DNA of 64,000 bases from Phyto melanocephala (taxonomy: Eukaryota; Arthropoda; Insecta; Diptera; Rhinophoridae): positions 75,668,465 to 75,732,464 of the forward strand of contig OW799236.1 of assembly GCA_941918925.1 (NCBI GenBank), read 5' to 3'. Below the pieces are notes generated by a model. The model saw only the letters and a list, made by a program, of their open reading frames with translations, had not been told where the DNA came from and ran no database searches. Position numbers and translations under genes: made by a program. Below, piece after piece: positions 35,742-46,535 of the stretch (position 1 is the stretch's first letter; every line of letters starts with the position of its first letter).

Positions 35742-36007
35742 AAAAAAAGAGGCAGTCGTGTATATTTGCTAACATGTATAACAGGAACTTATGGGGCTGC
35801 TAGATTTTAATAGCGATTCTTTCCCGAATATTTAAAAAAAATAATACCACAAGCAGATTTTTAAAATTTAATTTCATACTGACATTGCTCAATTGACTCC
35901 ACTATTCATAAGCTTTGAAATAATTTATTTATACTTTATGGGATCGGAAAAAAATTGTAGATATTACAAGCGAAATGACAGAGCCCTTGGCATCAAAGTT
36001 GAAGGGT
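35742..36007 (-). mobile_element. HINE 5' fragment, same orientation
   Basis: A second, partial antisense 5' end directly follows the HINE at 34389-35741. It has TTCATAAGCTTTGAAATAAT (35905-35924 region), TACTTTATGGGATCGGAAA (35931-35949), ACAAGCGAAATGACAGAG (35966-35983) and GAAGGGTA (36001-36008). This gives two HINEs in the same orientation with little between them. Confidence 0.55.
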
Positions 36008-37092
36008 AAAATATAAAAGACGATTGTAGTCGAACAAAAGATAACGATATATGTATGTTTAGTGAGAATGACTATAAAATCAATGGCAGTAACAACATAA
36101 ATATGCGTGTTCTAAACTATGAAATATATTTGAAAATCAAAACTAATTCCCAAATTAATATATTTTTTTTTGTTTCAAAAGTTCAATGATTTAATTTCAA
36201 TTAAAAAGTTAACGTTGAATGAAGCAGATGTTCAAAAGTCTGAATTAATTTATACATAATCAATGCATTTTTTATACGAATTTTAAAAGACCCATTTAAA
36301 GTTCTTTGCCTTCAAGAACAACACCCAATAAATATCGTTTTTCAGCCATTGAGTCACTTATTATTTGTTTGAAATTTATCCAATTCACAGTCTATCCTAA
36401 GAAGAAATTAACTTTAAAAAAAAACTATTAAAAAGAAGATAATAACAACTTACTGTTCCACGTATTTAAACTACATTTTATAAACACAGATAAAATGTTT
36501 ATATGTCTTCCACAAAATATTTACACAGAAATTGTCAACAAAACTTGTACAACTATTGTAGAATCCAACGACATAAAACTCCTATGATGGGTTATGAATT
36601 GGGCATTTGTTTATAATTTAAAAATATTTTATTGGTTGGAGGTCTAACTTCAAGATAAAAGATTAAAGATTTGGAAATAAAAAGAACCAGTTAAATGTTG
36701 TTTGTTTTTATTATGATTAAAAGATGTGCATTGAAAGAATCAAAATAAACAACTAAACAAAAAGAATAAAATCAAAACGCAGTTTCAATACAAACGAACA
36801 GCTGTTTTAAAAGTCAATTCAAAAGCTATTATTAACTTAAAATACAGTTTATAAATATTTTTATATGCAAGAATTAAATAAGTTAAGCATCACAAAAATC
36901 CTTACAAACACGCTCTAACAGGAAATCGAACTTAAAAGTAGAAAGTTACATCGAAGTATGAAGAATTTGTGATTGCAGTTTAAAAGAAATTGTTATTATT
37001 ATTACATTTTTTTTGGTAGGAGTGTCACTGCCTACATTATTTTTTAATTATAAAACTGTGTTGTGTAAGCTTAAAGTTTAAATTTAACCCGA
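36008..37092. other. No supported gene
   Basis: AT-rich DNA with no recognisable features. Confidence 0.5.
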
Positions 37093-38884
37093 CGCACAGT
37101 GCTCTGTCCCCATATAGTGAAATCTAGAGTTCTTATCGCAGAATGACAAAATTGAGTACACTGATACTTAATGTCAAAGTTAAGAAAAATTTGATAGTTT
37201 GAGAAAAATCGGTGCAAGGATATGCCTACCTCCCATACATCCTGAATTAAAAAAATTTGATTTTAAGCCACAATTTATATAAAAATGTAACAAAAAATTG
37301 TATATGTCTGTAAAATTTAAAATTGTACCGTTGTTGCAAATTTTTGCATTCGGTGCAAGGACATGCCTACCTCCCATATATCCTATTTTTAAAAAACTAT
37401 GTTTTAGAAGCATTTATGATTAGAATACACTAAAAATTAATAAGTGATTCTTAAATAATGCGTTATAGATCTTTTGTAAATTTGGTGTCATTCGGTACAT
37501 TCATTTCTATAAAAATACGAAAATAAATGCTATTGCTTTTGTTTTCTTATTATATAATTTTTGGCTTTTATCCGATTTCAGTAAAATATGGTTTAAAATT
37601 TTTGTAATCAAATGGACTTTACAATAGAACTGCAAAACTATGGATTTTGTAATTTACTGTGGTACAAAACACTTTCCGAAGTGAAAATAATTGGTGATAA
37701 ACAATACAATTTTCATAACATCTTAGCTTTGTTCCACTTCACTCAGGTATACTTTATCCAATTAGCCCCTATTGGGCGCGTAATTTAGCATCCTTTAAAA
37801 CAAGATATAAATTATTTTAATGAAGTCAGCATTTGACTGTGAATAGCGGGTGAAAGGGAAGTTTACATCGAAAACTACAAATGTACCGTTATGTTGTAAA
37901 TGTGAAGAATTTAAAAATTTGATCTGTCTGTAAAATTATATATTTGTAATATATTGTATATCAATTGTATATTTTATATAGTGTATGAAATAATTCCATT
38001 TTTACTTATGAATTATTTAATATGAAAAAATCGTTTTTAAGAGTGTGTACAAAAAATACAAAATTTCCATTTTCCGGCAGAAAATCTTTATTTTTTTTCA
38101 ACAATCGTAAGACATCCAAACGTAGTATCTAAATTAAAAATAAAAAATCAATCGTTTTTTATTTACATATTTATATAGTATCGTCAAACTTTGTAAAATA
38201 TTAGGGTAGACCCAAAAATAATATATTATTTACTTTCAATTTTTTTCATGTTTTTCTTGTAAAAAAAAAAATACTTATTACATAAAAACTCAGTTAATTT
38301 TTCGTAGTAAAGAAGAAACCATATTTTCCAATTTTGGCAGTACTATAAACTTACCTCTTTGTAATTTTTTTTATAACTTAGAAAATATGACTCAAGAAAC
38401 GAATGTAATTTTTATATTTCCGGCACAAAAATCTAGGACTTCTTTGTAGATTCTGTTAAAGCACTCCAAAAAGTACTAAAATCTTAAATAAAAATTTAGG
38501 TGCTCTAAAAAAATATCTAATTATACTCTGTCGAACTTTAGAAATTTCGGGGATTTCCAATAAAAAAATCTCAAAGTTTACGATAATACAAACATTTTTC
38601 TCAGTAATATCAGCAATAATTTTCTTTTTTTGTGAGTTTAGTGGTGAAAAACTGCCAAGTTTAAAAATGATATATTAAGAAATGAATTTTTGGCAACTTT
38701 GTTTTTAGTAAACAGGTAAAAGTCGTTTTTTTATTTAACAGTTTAGCTCAAAAATTGTTTGACTTTGGTGCCCTCTACTGTAAACAAAAAGTGAAAATAA
38801 TGAATTCTACTTACAAATCTATTTAAGGTACTTTGTTACACTTTATTAATCTTTAGTTTTGCCTATGGGACAAAGCACTGTGCG
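37093..38884. mobile_element. 1.8-kb element with CGCACAGTGC terminal inverted repeats
   Basis: The left end CGCACAGTGCTCTGTCCCCA (37093-37112) is matched by an inverted right end that reads CGCACAGTGCTTTGTCCCAT from 38884 backwards, giving about 20 bp with one mismatch and a one-base length difference. Inside, a 35-bp motif with GGTGCAAGGA and ATGCCTACCTCCCATA occurs twice in direct orientation (37211 and 37355, 144 bp apart). A second unit with TTTCCGGCA...AAATCT recurs near 38075 and 38420. No transposase motif was recognised and no target duplication is obvious. It could be a non-autonomous DNA transposon of an unassigned superfamily. Confidence 0.65.
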
Positions 38885-39376
38885 ACGTCCAGAAGAAATG
38901 TTTAAAAATTACGTTGAAAAATTCCGTTATGTTGATACATATGTATGTATGATGTGGGTAATTGCAGATCATATTAAAAATATGTAAATACGAGGTCTGG
39001 AAAAAGTATATAGGTACCTAGATTAGTAGGATTGCATTTGAAAGATAGCGTTTGATTTGATATACAACATAATTTTTTTTTTTAGATTTTTAAATCAAAG
39101 GCCACTTTTCGTGACCTATAAGTCGGGAGTCTCTTAAAAAGACGTTTTTAAAAGGTTAAAAAATACTTGTTAAAGACGCTTTTCTTCTCTAAAGTTATTA
39201 AAAGTTGCACGATTTCTAAATCCATAAATATAAATCAAGTTGTAAATTAATTAAACGGTCATGTTGCAAAGAAAATTTTTCTTAAAGGATGGGTAATCTA
39301 TTGATTAAAATTTAAACCAGCATTTCTTTCATTTTATTCTGTCACAAAATCCAGTATATTATTTCAGCTTATCGAA
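38885..39376. other. No supported gene
   Basis: A phrase TACGAGGTCTGGAAAAAGTA (38988-39007) resembles a mariner-type end and lies about 370 bp before the mariner pseudogene, but a matching right end was not found. Confidence 0.4.
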
Positions 39377-39985
39377 ATGAATCAATTTACACTTAAGCAA
39401 CAAAGACAATCGGTCGGAAATGATGATGTCGATTTTGCAAAAAAAAAAATCATTTTTTCGGATAAAGCTCATTTTCATCTTGGTGGGTACGTTATTAAGC
39501 AAAATTGGCGTATTTGGGGCCCAGAAAAAATCTTACAGAAGCCTGGCTGCATTGGCGAAGGCATTATTGGCCCATATTTCTTTGAACATGACGATGGCGC
39601 AATCATTACGGTCAATGGAGAAACCTATCGCACCATGATAACCGATTTATTTGTGCACGCGCTTCGTGGTATTGATGTGAACAATGTTTGGTTTCAACAG
39701 GACGATGATGCAACTTGAAACACAATCGACTTATTGCGTACAACGTTTGATGGCCGTTTAATTAGCCAAAATGGTAATGTCAATTAGACACCAAGAAGCT
39801 GCAATTTGACACCGTTGGACTGTTTTCTGTGGAGCGCCGTTAACTTTGCAGACAAACCAGAGACAATTAAGCATTTGAAGGCTATTACCGAGATACAACA
39901 CTCGAAAAAGTGCTTAAGAATTGGTCCAATCGAATGGGCTACTGTGAGGCCATCTCCGGCAGCCATACGAATGAAATAATATTTC
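39377..39985 (+). pseudogene. Mariner-superfamily transposase pseudogene
   Basis: The open part (39377-39718) contains KKIIFSDKAHFHLGGYVIKQ (residues 23-42) with the first catalytic Asp at residue 29, then NWRIWGPEK. Next come EGIIGPYFFEHDDGAIITVN and NNVWFQQD with the second Asp at residue 109, just before a stop. In the same frame the sequence continues through a second stop (39785-39787) to PRSCNLTPLDCFLW. Here the third catalytic position is Asn (AAT, 39803-39805) instead of Asp, 33 residues after the second Asp, close to the DD34D spacing of mariners. The N-terminal DNA-binding region is missing and a deletion has removed part of the first catalytic block downstream of GPEK. The protein is inactive. 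Confidence 0.8.
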
Positions 39986-40524
39986 ATTTCTTGCCGGAGG
40001 AATTGTACTTCAAAACAAAATTATTAATTAAAAATTAATTTCGTTAAATTTCAATCCGATTTTGTTTTATTGCGTTTTTAAATGGCCCAACCGTTATTTA
40101 AGACATCATTAGATAAAAAGGGGTTTCAATAGATAAAAGGGGTTTTGTCAGCTTTTTGTTATATTCAGTTCTTCAAGCAAATGCAGTCAAAATTTAAATT
40201 AGTCCTTAGCACAAAATCAAATTAACGGTTACATATTTTAATGTTTGCATAAGGAGTTATAGGGGTTATAGCCAGAAATGCAAAATAACAGGTTAGCACA
40301 GAATAATTTATATGATTAAAACTGTTTATGAAAGTCATAACCATTTATTTATATGATTATAAGTATGATTATTTTTTAAATACAGTATGAACGCCAAATT
40401 GCTACACCAAATCAAATTTTTCGTAGTTATTTCTGTCAGCACAAATTAATATATCATGGATGTAAATGTTGATTTATTGATTATTTGATTATTTTAATAA
40501 AATTTTAAATTAATATTTAAACTA
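39986..40524. other. No supported gene
   Basis: AT-rich DNA. A short direct repeat AGATAAAA(A)GGGGTTT occurs twice near 40112 and 40133, probably beyond the mariner's 3' end. Confidence 0.45.
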
Positions 40525-41018
40525 GAAAAGTCCAGCGCGCGTTGCTACGCCCCTTAATGAATAAAAATGCATTCTGAATTTTAATTTCAATTGCAAAAAG
40601 CTAAAAATTATAACCTTTTTTAATGGGCGTGGCATTGCCCAATTTTTTTATCACGAAACTGTATAGTCATAACAACTCAATATGTGTGCAAAGTTTTAGA
40701 AATATCGATCTAGTGAAAGTAGCTAAAAATGATAACTTACTTCTTATGGGCTTGGCACTGCCCACTTTTCTAATCACGAAATTGTATAATCACGAGAGTT
40801 CAATATGTGTGTGCAAAGTTTCAGAAAAATCGGTCAAGTGCAAGTAGCTAAAAATGATAACTAATTTTTATGGGCGTAGCCCCGCCCACTTTTTACCACC
40901 CATAAATACTCTCTGGAATGTGTACAACAACTCGCCAAAGTTTGAGTCCGATCGGTTTTACAGTTTTGGAGTCTATAGCTAAAACACACACACAGAGTTT
41001 CACTTTTATATATATACT
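40525..41018 (+). repeat. GCGCGCGTTGCTACGCC repeat element, copy A
   Basis: The copy starts ACTAGAAAAGTCCAGCGCGC and TTGCTACGCCCCTTAATGAA, contains three units of about 123 bp, each with ATGGGCGTGGC..TGCCCACTTT (near 40623, 40746, 40869), then a closing block CAGTTTTGGAGTCTATAGCT, an ACACACA run, GAGTTTCACTTTTATATATA and TACTAG. Copy B follows head to tail and shares both ends. No coding capacity; family unassigned. Confidence 0.75.
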
Positions 41019-41838
41019 AGCCAAACCCGGCGCGCGTTGCTACGCCCCTTAATGAATCAAAATGCATTCTGAATTTTTATTGAATATAAACTGCAGAAAC
41101 CTAAAAATTATAATTTTTTTTATGGGCGTGGCCCTGCCCACTTTTCTAATAACGAAATTGTAAAGTCATAGCAGCTCAATATGTGTGCAAAGTTTCAGAA
41201 AAATCGGTCAAGTGCAAGTAGCTTAAACTCATAACTAATTTTTATGGGCGTGTCCCCGCCCACTTTTCTAATTACGAAATTGTAAAGTCATGACAGCTTA
41301 GTGTGTGTGCAAAGTTTTAGAAAAATCGAACCAGTGCAAGTACCTCAAAATTATAACTTTTTTTTATGGGCGTGGCCCTGCCCACTTTTCTAATCACGAA
41401 ATTATTTAGTCATGACAGCTCGATATGTGTGCAAAGTTTCAGAAAAATCGGTCTGGTGCTAGTACCTCATAATTATAACCTTTTTTTATGGGCGTGGCCC
41501 TGCCCACTTTTCTAATCACGAAATTATATGGTTATGACAGTTTAGTATGTGTGCAAAGTTTCAGAAAAATCGGTCCAGTGCAAGTACCTCAAAATTAAAA
41601 CTTTTTTAGGGGCGTGGCCCCGCCCACTTTTTTTATTAAAAAATTTTTAGTCATGACAGCTCAATATGTGTGCAAAGTTTCAGCAAAATCGGTCAAGTGC
41701 AAGTAGCTAAAACTGATAACTAATTTTTATGGGCGTGGCCCCGCCCACTTTTTTTCACCCATAAACACTCCCTGGTATGTGTACAACAACTTGCCAAAGT
41801 TTGAGCCTGATCGGTTTTACAGTTTCGGAGTCTATAGC

Positions 41839-41883
<45 letters not shown>

Positions 41884-41900
41884 TTCACTTTTATATATAT
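41019..41900 (+). repeat. GCGCGCGTTGCTACGCC repeat element, copy B, with six internal units
   Basis: The same start (ACTAGCCAAACCCGGCGCGC) and the same closing block as copy A, but with six internal units of 120-122 bp (near 41122, 41244, 41366, 41488, 41609, 41729). Each unit carries GGGCGTGGCCCTGCCCACTT, GTGTGCAAAGTTTCAGAAAA and a TCGGTC..GTGCAAGTA block. The end has a long (AC)n tract (41841-41879) and AGTTTCACTTTTATATATAT followed by GATA repeats. Confidence 0.8.
41841..41879 (+). repeat. (AC)n microsatellite
   Basis: About 19 uninterrupted AC units, expanded from the short ACACACA run at the same place in copy A of the host repeat. Confidence 0.95.
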
Positions 41901-42109
41901 AGATAGATAGATAGATGTAGATAAATTTAAAAAAATATAAAATTTTATTAAAAAAGGACATTCATGATATTGGATGTAAAAACAACAAACATAAATAAAT
42001 TTAGAATATTAAATAAATGAACTTAAGGCGAATTTAAGAAATTTTGACACTCTCAATCTGCTGTCGAGACAAGACTATTTCGTTAATGTGCCTTTTACCT
42101 TATATTATT

Positions 42110-42978
42110 AGCAATTTTTTTACCTTTTATCTACAGTGTCAAGAGTCATTCATTTGTGATTCTGTTTGTAATTTTTTAATAAATATTCTGGACCTATAAC
42201 TTTCTTCGATATAAGTAAATGAACACGACTTCTTTTCATTATCCTATATTTTTACCACAAAAATTAACACTTTTCATTCCTAAAATAAATCATAGATACG
42301 TTTGTTACTATTAATATCATATATTAATGTCAAACTCCTAATTAATCCTTATACTACATTTACACCTGAGTGAAATCTAGTAGATTTACCTTAAAATCTT
42401 TATTAAAATCTGTACTGTTTACACCACTGTTTTTTGACATTTTGCAAGATTTCGTTATCAAAACAATATATTTTTTTACAAGGTGGTCTGAGAGGCTCTC
42501 TATGTTCTTCTTCTCGGAAACTCAAACTTCATATATAAAAAAATGTAAATAATAAAGTACTTGTGCAATTGAAACCACCTTATATATTATGATTGTATTT
42601 TTCTTTATGCAGAGTAGTATTTTATATTACATTGTAATAAAAACCACAGTTGCATCACGAAGTAGGGGCATTGTACTCCCCTGAATGGTGTAGTTATGCT
42701 GGTGTCTTAAATAAAACGGTGGTATATGAGAAACATACAGTAATTACGGATTTGTCCCCTTAAACCCCCGCAATATTGGTATACGAAAATGCTTGGCCAG
42801 TAGAAGACATTAAATTCTGTAAAAATTTCAATTAAAAAAGGGCGTCAGAAATAATGAAACGACATACCGTTCAACATAAAATCTGAAATTTAGGCTACGT
42901 TGCATAAGTATATCAACATGACGGTGAGGGTTATAACGAACATTGGTGGGGCATGGCCAAATATTGCACTTTTACTTG
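42110..42978 (+). mobile_element. Decayed HINE
   Basis: The 5' part is worn (GTCATTCATTTGTGATTCTG, then TTTGTAATTTT, 42146-42177). A block GACCTATAACTTTCTTCGAT and ATAAGTAAATGAACACGACT (42192-42230) corresponds to GAGATATGAGCAAATAAACACGACTG of other copies. The closing region has AATATTGGTATACGAAAATG and CTTGGCCAGTAGAAGACA (42772-42810), then GAGGGTTATAACG (42927) and a mutated hairpin with GGGGCATGGCCAAATATTG (42948-42966) before TTACTTG (42972-42978). Confidence 0.55.
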
Positions 42979-44010
42979 TTTTTAATACATTGTTTTTTAT
43001 TCAAAAACCAATAGATTTATTCATTTAAAATCATGTGTACTAAAATGTGTTTCTTTTTCTTTTTTTTGAAAGGAATGTTTTAAAGTTTTTAACTTGGAAT
43101 TTGTACTTTTTTTTAGCTATTTTAATACTTGAAATAAATCAATTTGTTGGTATATACTGTTTTATTTGTTTCAATTAATGAACTTAACAACAATTTGTTA
43201 TCGATCCTAAATTAATTAATAACAAAACAGGGCGTCATAGATCCGCACTCTAATGTAAAATAATATAGTTGTACAAAACTATAAAAAAAAAATTTCAATT
43301 CACTAAAATTTCCCCCCGAAGTGAATGCCCCTAATTATTCAAAATACTTTCGATTTAGAACAAGTGCAAAAATCATTAAGCCAATTAGACATGCAATCTA
43401 TAAAAACAAAATAAAAATGTAAACAAATTGAAAAACATGCCACTGTTGTGATGGAAGTGAAATGAAAAATGAGTAGCAAAAGAAAATGTGCAAACAAACT
43501 TGAATCCCCACCTGAATGCATAAAAACTGACCACTGAACACTTTTACATGTGCTGTCTGATAGTGAAGGTCTAGAGTAAAATGTTGTTATTTTTATCAGG
43601 CCAAGTTAAAACGAAAAATAAATTTTCTTTCATCCAGTAACTTAAAAGTTTAAGTAACACATATCTTAGCTGATATATAGACGCTATAAATGAGCAAGAA
43701 AAGTCTTTTTTTAGAAAAAAGCTTTTATAACAACATTGTGAGGTCTAACATGTTAAAGCTAAGGCTTGATTAAGTATTAAGCTTAAGCACAACAAAAAAC
43801 ACGCACTTAGCAATTGCAAACACAATAAAAGCCAAAAAAAAAGCAGCATGATACAATATTTTTTTGATTTGTTTAATGTGTGTTTTTGCTGTTATTTTTT
43901 GATTTTTATTTTTTTTTTATTTAGAGTCAAGAAGGCTTTTCGCTTTGTCTTAACAATCACAAAAGTGGCTTACGCTCATGAGAGCGGACGTGTAAACGCG
44001 GTTTCAACAA
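42979..44010. other. Probable upstream region of the candidate gene
   Basis: No gene recognised. The 60-codon minus-strand frame at 43339-43521 is not credible. The interval immediately before 44011 (TGAGAGCGGACGTGTAAACG) is less AT-rich than its surroundings, as expected near a promoter. Confidence 0.45.
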
Positions 44011-44017
44011 TATAAAA
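44011..44017 (+). promoter_or_regulatory. Candidate TATA box
   Basis: TATAAAA follows a GC-richer segment (GCGGACGTGTAAACGCGGTT, 43984-44003). Transcription would begin roughly 25-35 bases downstream, leaving a 5' leader of about 310 bases before the start codon at 44356. TATA-like words are common in AT-rich DNA, so this rests on position and context. Confidence 0.35.
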
Positions 44018-44355
44018 CGTTTTCCTCTATTTCTGTTTTTTTTTATTTTTCACTTTTTTACGTTTTCTTCTATCCAACTACTTACAAAATTTAAAGCAAA
44101 AAAAATTTTACACAAAAATATAGTAAAAAAATACGTTACCGTTAAACAAAATTTGGCAATAATAATTTTGGTGGTTAAATAGCAAAACAAAATTACAAAA
44201 AAATTACTACAAAAGAAAATAGCAAACATTAAGTTCAATTAAAAATCAAAAATATAAATATAAAGAAAAAAGAAAATTAAGAAAAATAAAAGACAACTTT
44301 TAGTGATTTTTTTTTTAATAATCAAAATTAAAAGTTAAATAAAAAAATTACCAAA

Positions 44356-44541
44356 ATGGTGGAAGAAAATAACAATGGAAATGGAACAAATGGCCATTTA
44401 CCACAAACAAAGGTGGCATCATCTGAAAAAAGGACAGCCGATTTGACTCAGTCAACTTTGGTAACAAAGTTTTTGACTCGTATGGGCCCATTTATTGATT
44501 TTTCATGGTTCATCTGTTGCTCCATTGGTTTCATTTTGCAG
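44356..44541 (+). CDS. First coding exon of an unidentified membrane protein
   Basis: 62 codons run from an ATG in a good fly start context (ACCAAAATGG) to CAG followed by the splice donor GTGGGT at 44542; the exon ends in phase 0. If the donor were not used, translation would stop 12 codons later at 44578-44580. Residues 1-43 are hydrophilic, with an Asn/Gly-rich start (NNNGNGTNG, 5-13) and a Lys/Arg-containing segment (KVASSEKRTADLTQSTLVTK, 19-38). They are followed by a hydrophobic segment, FIDFSWFICCSIGFILQ (46-62), that looks like the first membrane span with the N terminus in the cytosol. Composition is much less AT-biased than the flanks, unlike chance frames nearby. I do not recognise the family; a channel or transporter beginning with a cytosolic tail is possible. 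Downstream exons lie after a long intron. Confidence 0.6.
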
Positions 44542-45028
44542 GTGGGTAATAATAAACACACAACCTTTACTAGTCACTAGTGTTTTTTTATTTTTTATTT
44601 TTTATTTTTGCAAACAAACTGCAATTTTATTATTTTCTTTCAAACAAAATTTTGTTTTGTTTTTTTTTTGTGTTAAGTTTTTATGATGTTATAAAAATGT
44701 TAAGGTTAGATTTTTTATTAGAGAACAAACCAAAACAATAAATATTTAGTTATTGTATTAGTTTTGAGTATTAACCAGTCTTGTTAGCATCTTTTTTTTT
44801 TTGTTATGTTGTGGGGGTTTTTTGTTGTAGTTAATATCTTTTCAAAATTTAAATTTATTTAAACTTGTGTTGAACTTTTGATTTATTTATATTTAAAAGC
44901 AAATAAATTTGGCATCAAATTGATGCTAAAAAAGAAAAATGACTGTAATTAATTAATTAACAATTTGAATACATTAAGGTCAATATCAAAAGAGCTACTT
45001 GTTAGATTTTAAAATATATTTTTTGTTT
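44542..45028 (+). other. Start of the putative intron
   Basis: Non-coding T-rich sequence after the donor GTGGGT. No further features seen. Confidence 0.4.
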
Positions 45029-45090
45029 CCCCGAACTCATTTAAAATTCAGTTCTAATTCCCCAAACTCATTTAAAATTCAGTTCTAACA
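45029..45090 (+). repeat. 31-bp tandem duplication
   Basis: Two adjacent 31-bp units starting CCCCGAACTCATTTAAAATT and CCCCAAACTCATTTAAAATT differ at one or two positions, indicating a recent local duplication. Confidence 0.9.
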
Positions 45091-45429
45091 GGTTAAATAT
45101 AATTAAGAATATATTTTCGGCTAAAGCGAATCATATATTTTTATTCCTGCAGAACAATTTGTTTTTGTCCCCGTTATGACAAAATAATTGATAAATTTAA
45201 ATCAAGAGTGATGGGCTTTGTTATAGGCTCAAGCTGCACAATTAAATGGTATAAATATTTATAGATAAAAAATAATATTTAAACCTGAACAGATTTTTAT
45301 CATTGTTAAAACAATAAAATATTAAAAAACTTAATCTTCTATGGGACAAAATTATAGGCTCAACGATTGATATCAAAACAAAAAGAAACTTGACTGAATA
45401 TTCAATAGACAATCCTTCTTAGATAATAG

Positions 45430-46500
45430 CTACCTTAAGCCATTGACAGTACTAGATTTTTTGTTACACATTTGCCAAATTTAAGCCACTCTTCAGACAA
45501 CGCTTCTTTAAGGTCAAATTTGTTTTAGATGTTTTTTTTTAACACTCCACTGTATTCCTCTTATAAATGGTCGATGGGATTTAGGTCTGGATTTAGGACT
45601 GTAGAGGATTTGGCAGGACTAGTGCTGTTTTATACGCTAGCCCTGTATTCACGTCGTAAGCTAAATGTTTTGGGTTATTGGCAATTTCTCTGCACTTTTT
45701 TTACAATTTCCGTCAAGGTAAACAGTTTTGTCCGTTATTGCATCAATAAATACAACCCCAGACGAGTCATAACATCCCGCCAGCATATTTATACTGTCGG
45801 CTAAAGATTGTTTTTTATGCACTGTTTAGCTATCCTCATACTCTGAAATGCCCATCAGGTTGAAAAACATTAAATTTGATCTCATCTTAGAACAACACCT
45901 AATTGCAGAAGCTATAAATGTCGCTTTCAAATTGTCTTCCTAAGCCATTCGTTTCTTCCTATTGATAGAAGATATTAAAGGTTTTAAGTTGTAACCACAA
46001 AGTTGCGCACAACATGCCAACTGCCTTGGGTTTGGGCTTTTAATGCCCCTCCTTTTCAACCTAACCTAAGTTGTAACCAGCTTCAGCAGCAATCTCCGAA
46101 CAGTATTGAAGTGCATGGACCTTTTCAAAATTTTAATTTACATTTGTTCAAAGCTGTGTAGATATGTGGATTCAACACACTTTTATTTCAATTTGGGCAC
46201 GTTTTGTATCATTCTTTTTTTTGCCCAGACAACAATTGTGCTTTGAACTTTACAATTATATACGCCTTCAAACGGTTTGTAATTTTCTGAATATTAAAAC
46301 AGCTACAATTCATTAACTTGCCAACCACTTAATTATGCAAGTGTAGAATAATCTTTCGCTAAGACTCTCTAGTTTCACTTAATTTAGGACTCATTAATGG
46401 AAAATGGTAAGGAAATAAGTTTTTCTGAGTTTGTTCTTTCATATTTTTATTTGCTGAAACAACTTCAAAACTATAACGGCGTATTCGAGACCTTCTCCAG
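45430..46500 (-). pseudogene. Tc1-like transposase pseudogene
   Basis: On the minus strand 45500-45600 reads NPDLNPIDHL, the third-aspartate block of Tc1 transposases (SPDLNPIExxW). Further upstream, 45690-45800 shows WRDVMTRLG, then a worn GxDKTVYLD-like segment (TGGGT-free), the part preceding the second catalytic Asp in the family. The second-Asp block itself (QDNDPKH) is not recognisable. Near 46070-46100 a segment reads EIAAEAGYN, which may belong to the N-terminal part. Frames are broken by many stops, and a small LINE insertion (45998-46067) with a 12-bp duplication interrupts the copy. The end repeats of the Tc1 element were not found, so the limits are approximate. Confidence 0.6.
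45998..46067 (+). mobile_element. 70-bp LINE tail with perfect 12-bp target duplication
   Basis: AAGTTGTAACCA occurs immediately before (45986-45997) and after (46068-46079) a 70-bp insert. The insert contains CTTGGGTTTGGGCTTTTAAT and GCCCCTCCTTTTC and ends in AACCTAACCT. The same 3' end is found antisense at 53629-53712 (GCCCAAACCCAT, then TTAGGTTAGG) and, worn, at 29049 and 48795, so the insert is an extremely 5'-truncated copy of the RNase H LINE. Confidence 0.85.
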
Positions 46501-46535
46501 ATATAAAAACTTTCAATTGAGCAAAAGCGTACCAA

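Noticed and set aside
40623..41830. CRISPR-like array
   Set aside because: The repeat units are contiguous tandem units of about 122 bp with no unique spacers, in an insect genome.
41755..41961. Minus-strand open frame containing a Val/Cys repeat
   Set aside because: It translates the (AC)n microsatellite.
45529..45804. Plus-strand 91-codon protein
   Set aside because: It lies antisense to the Tc1 relic, whose NPDLNPID motif explains the lower AT bias.
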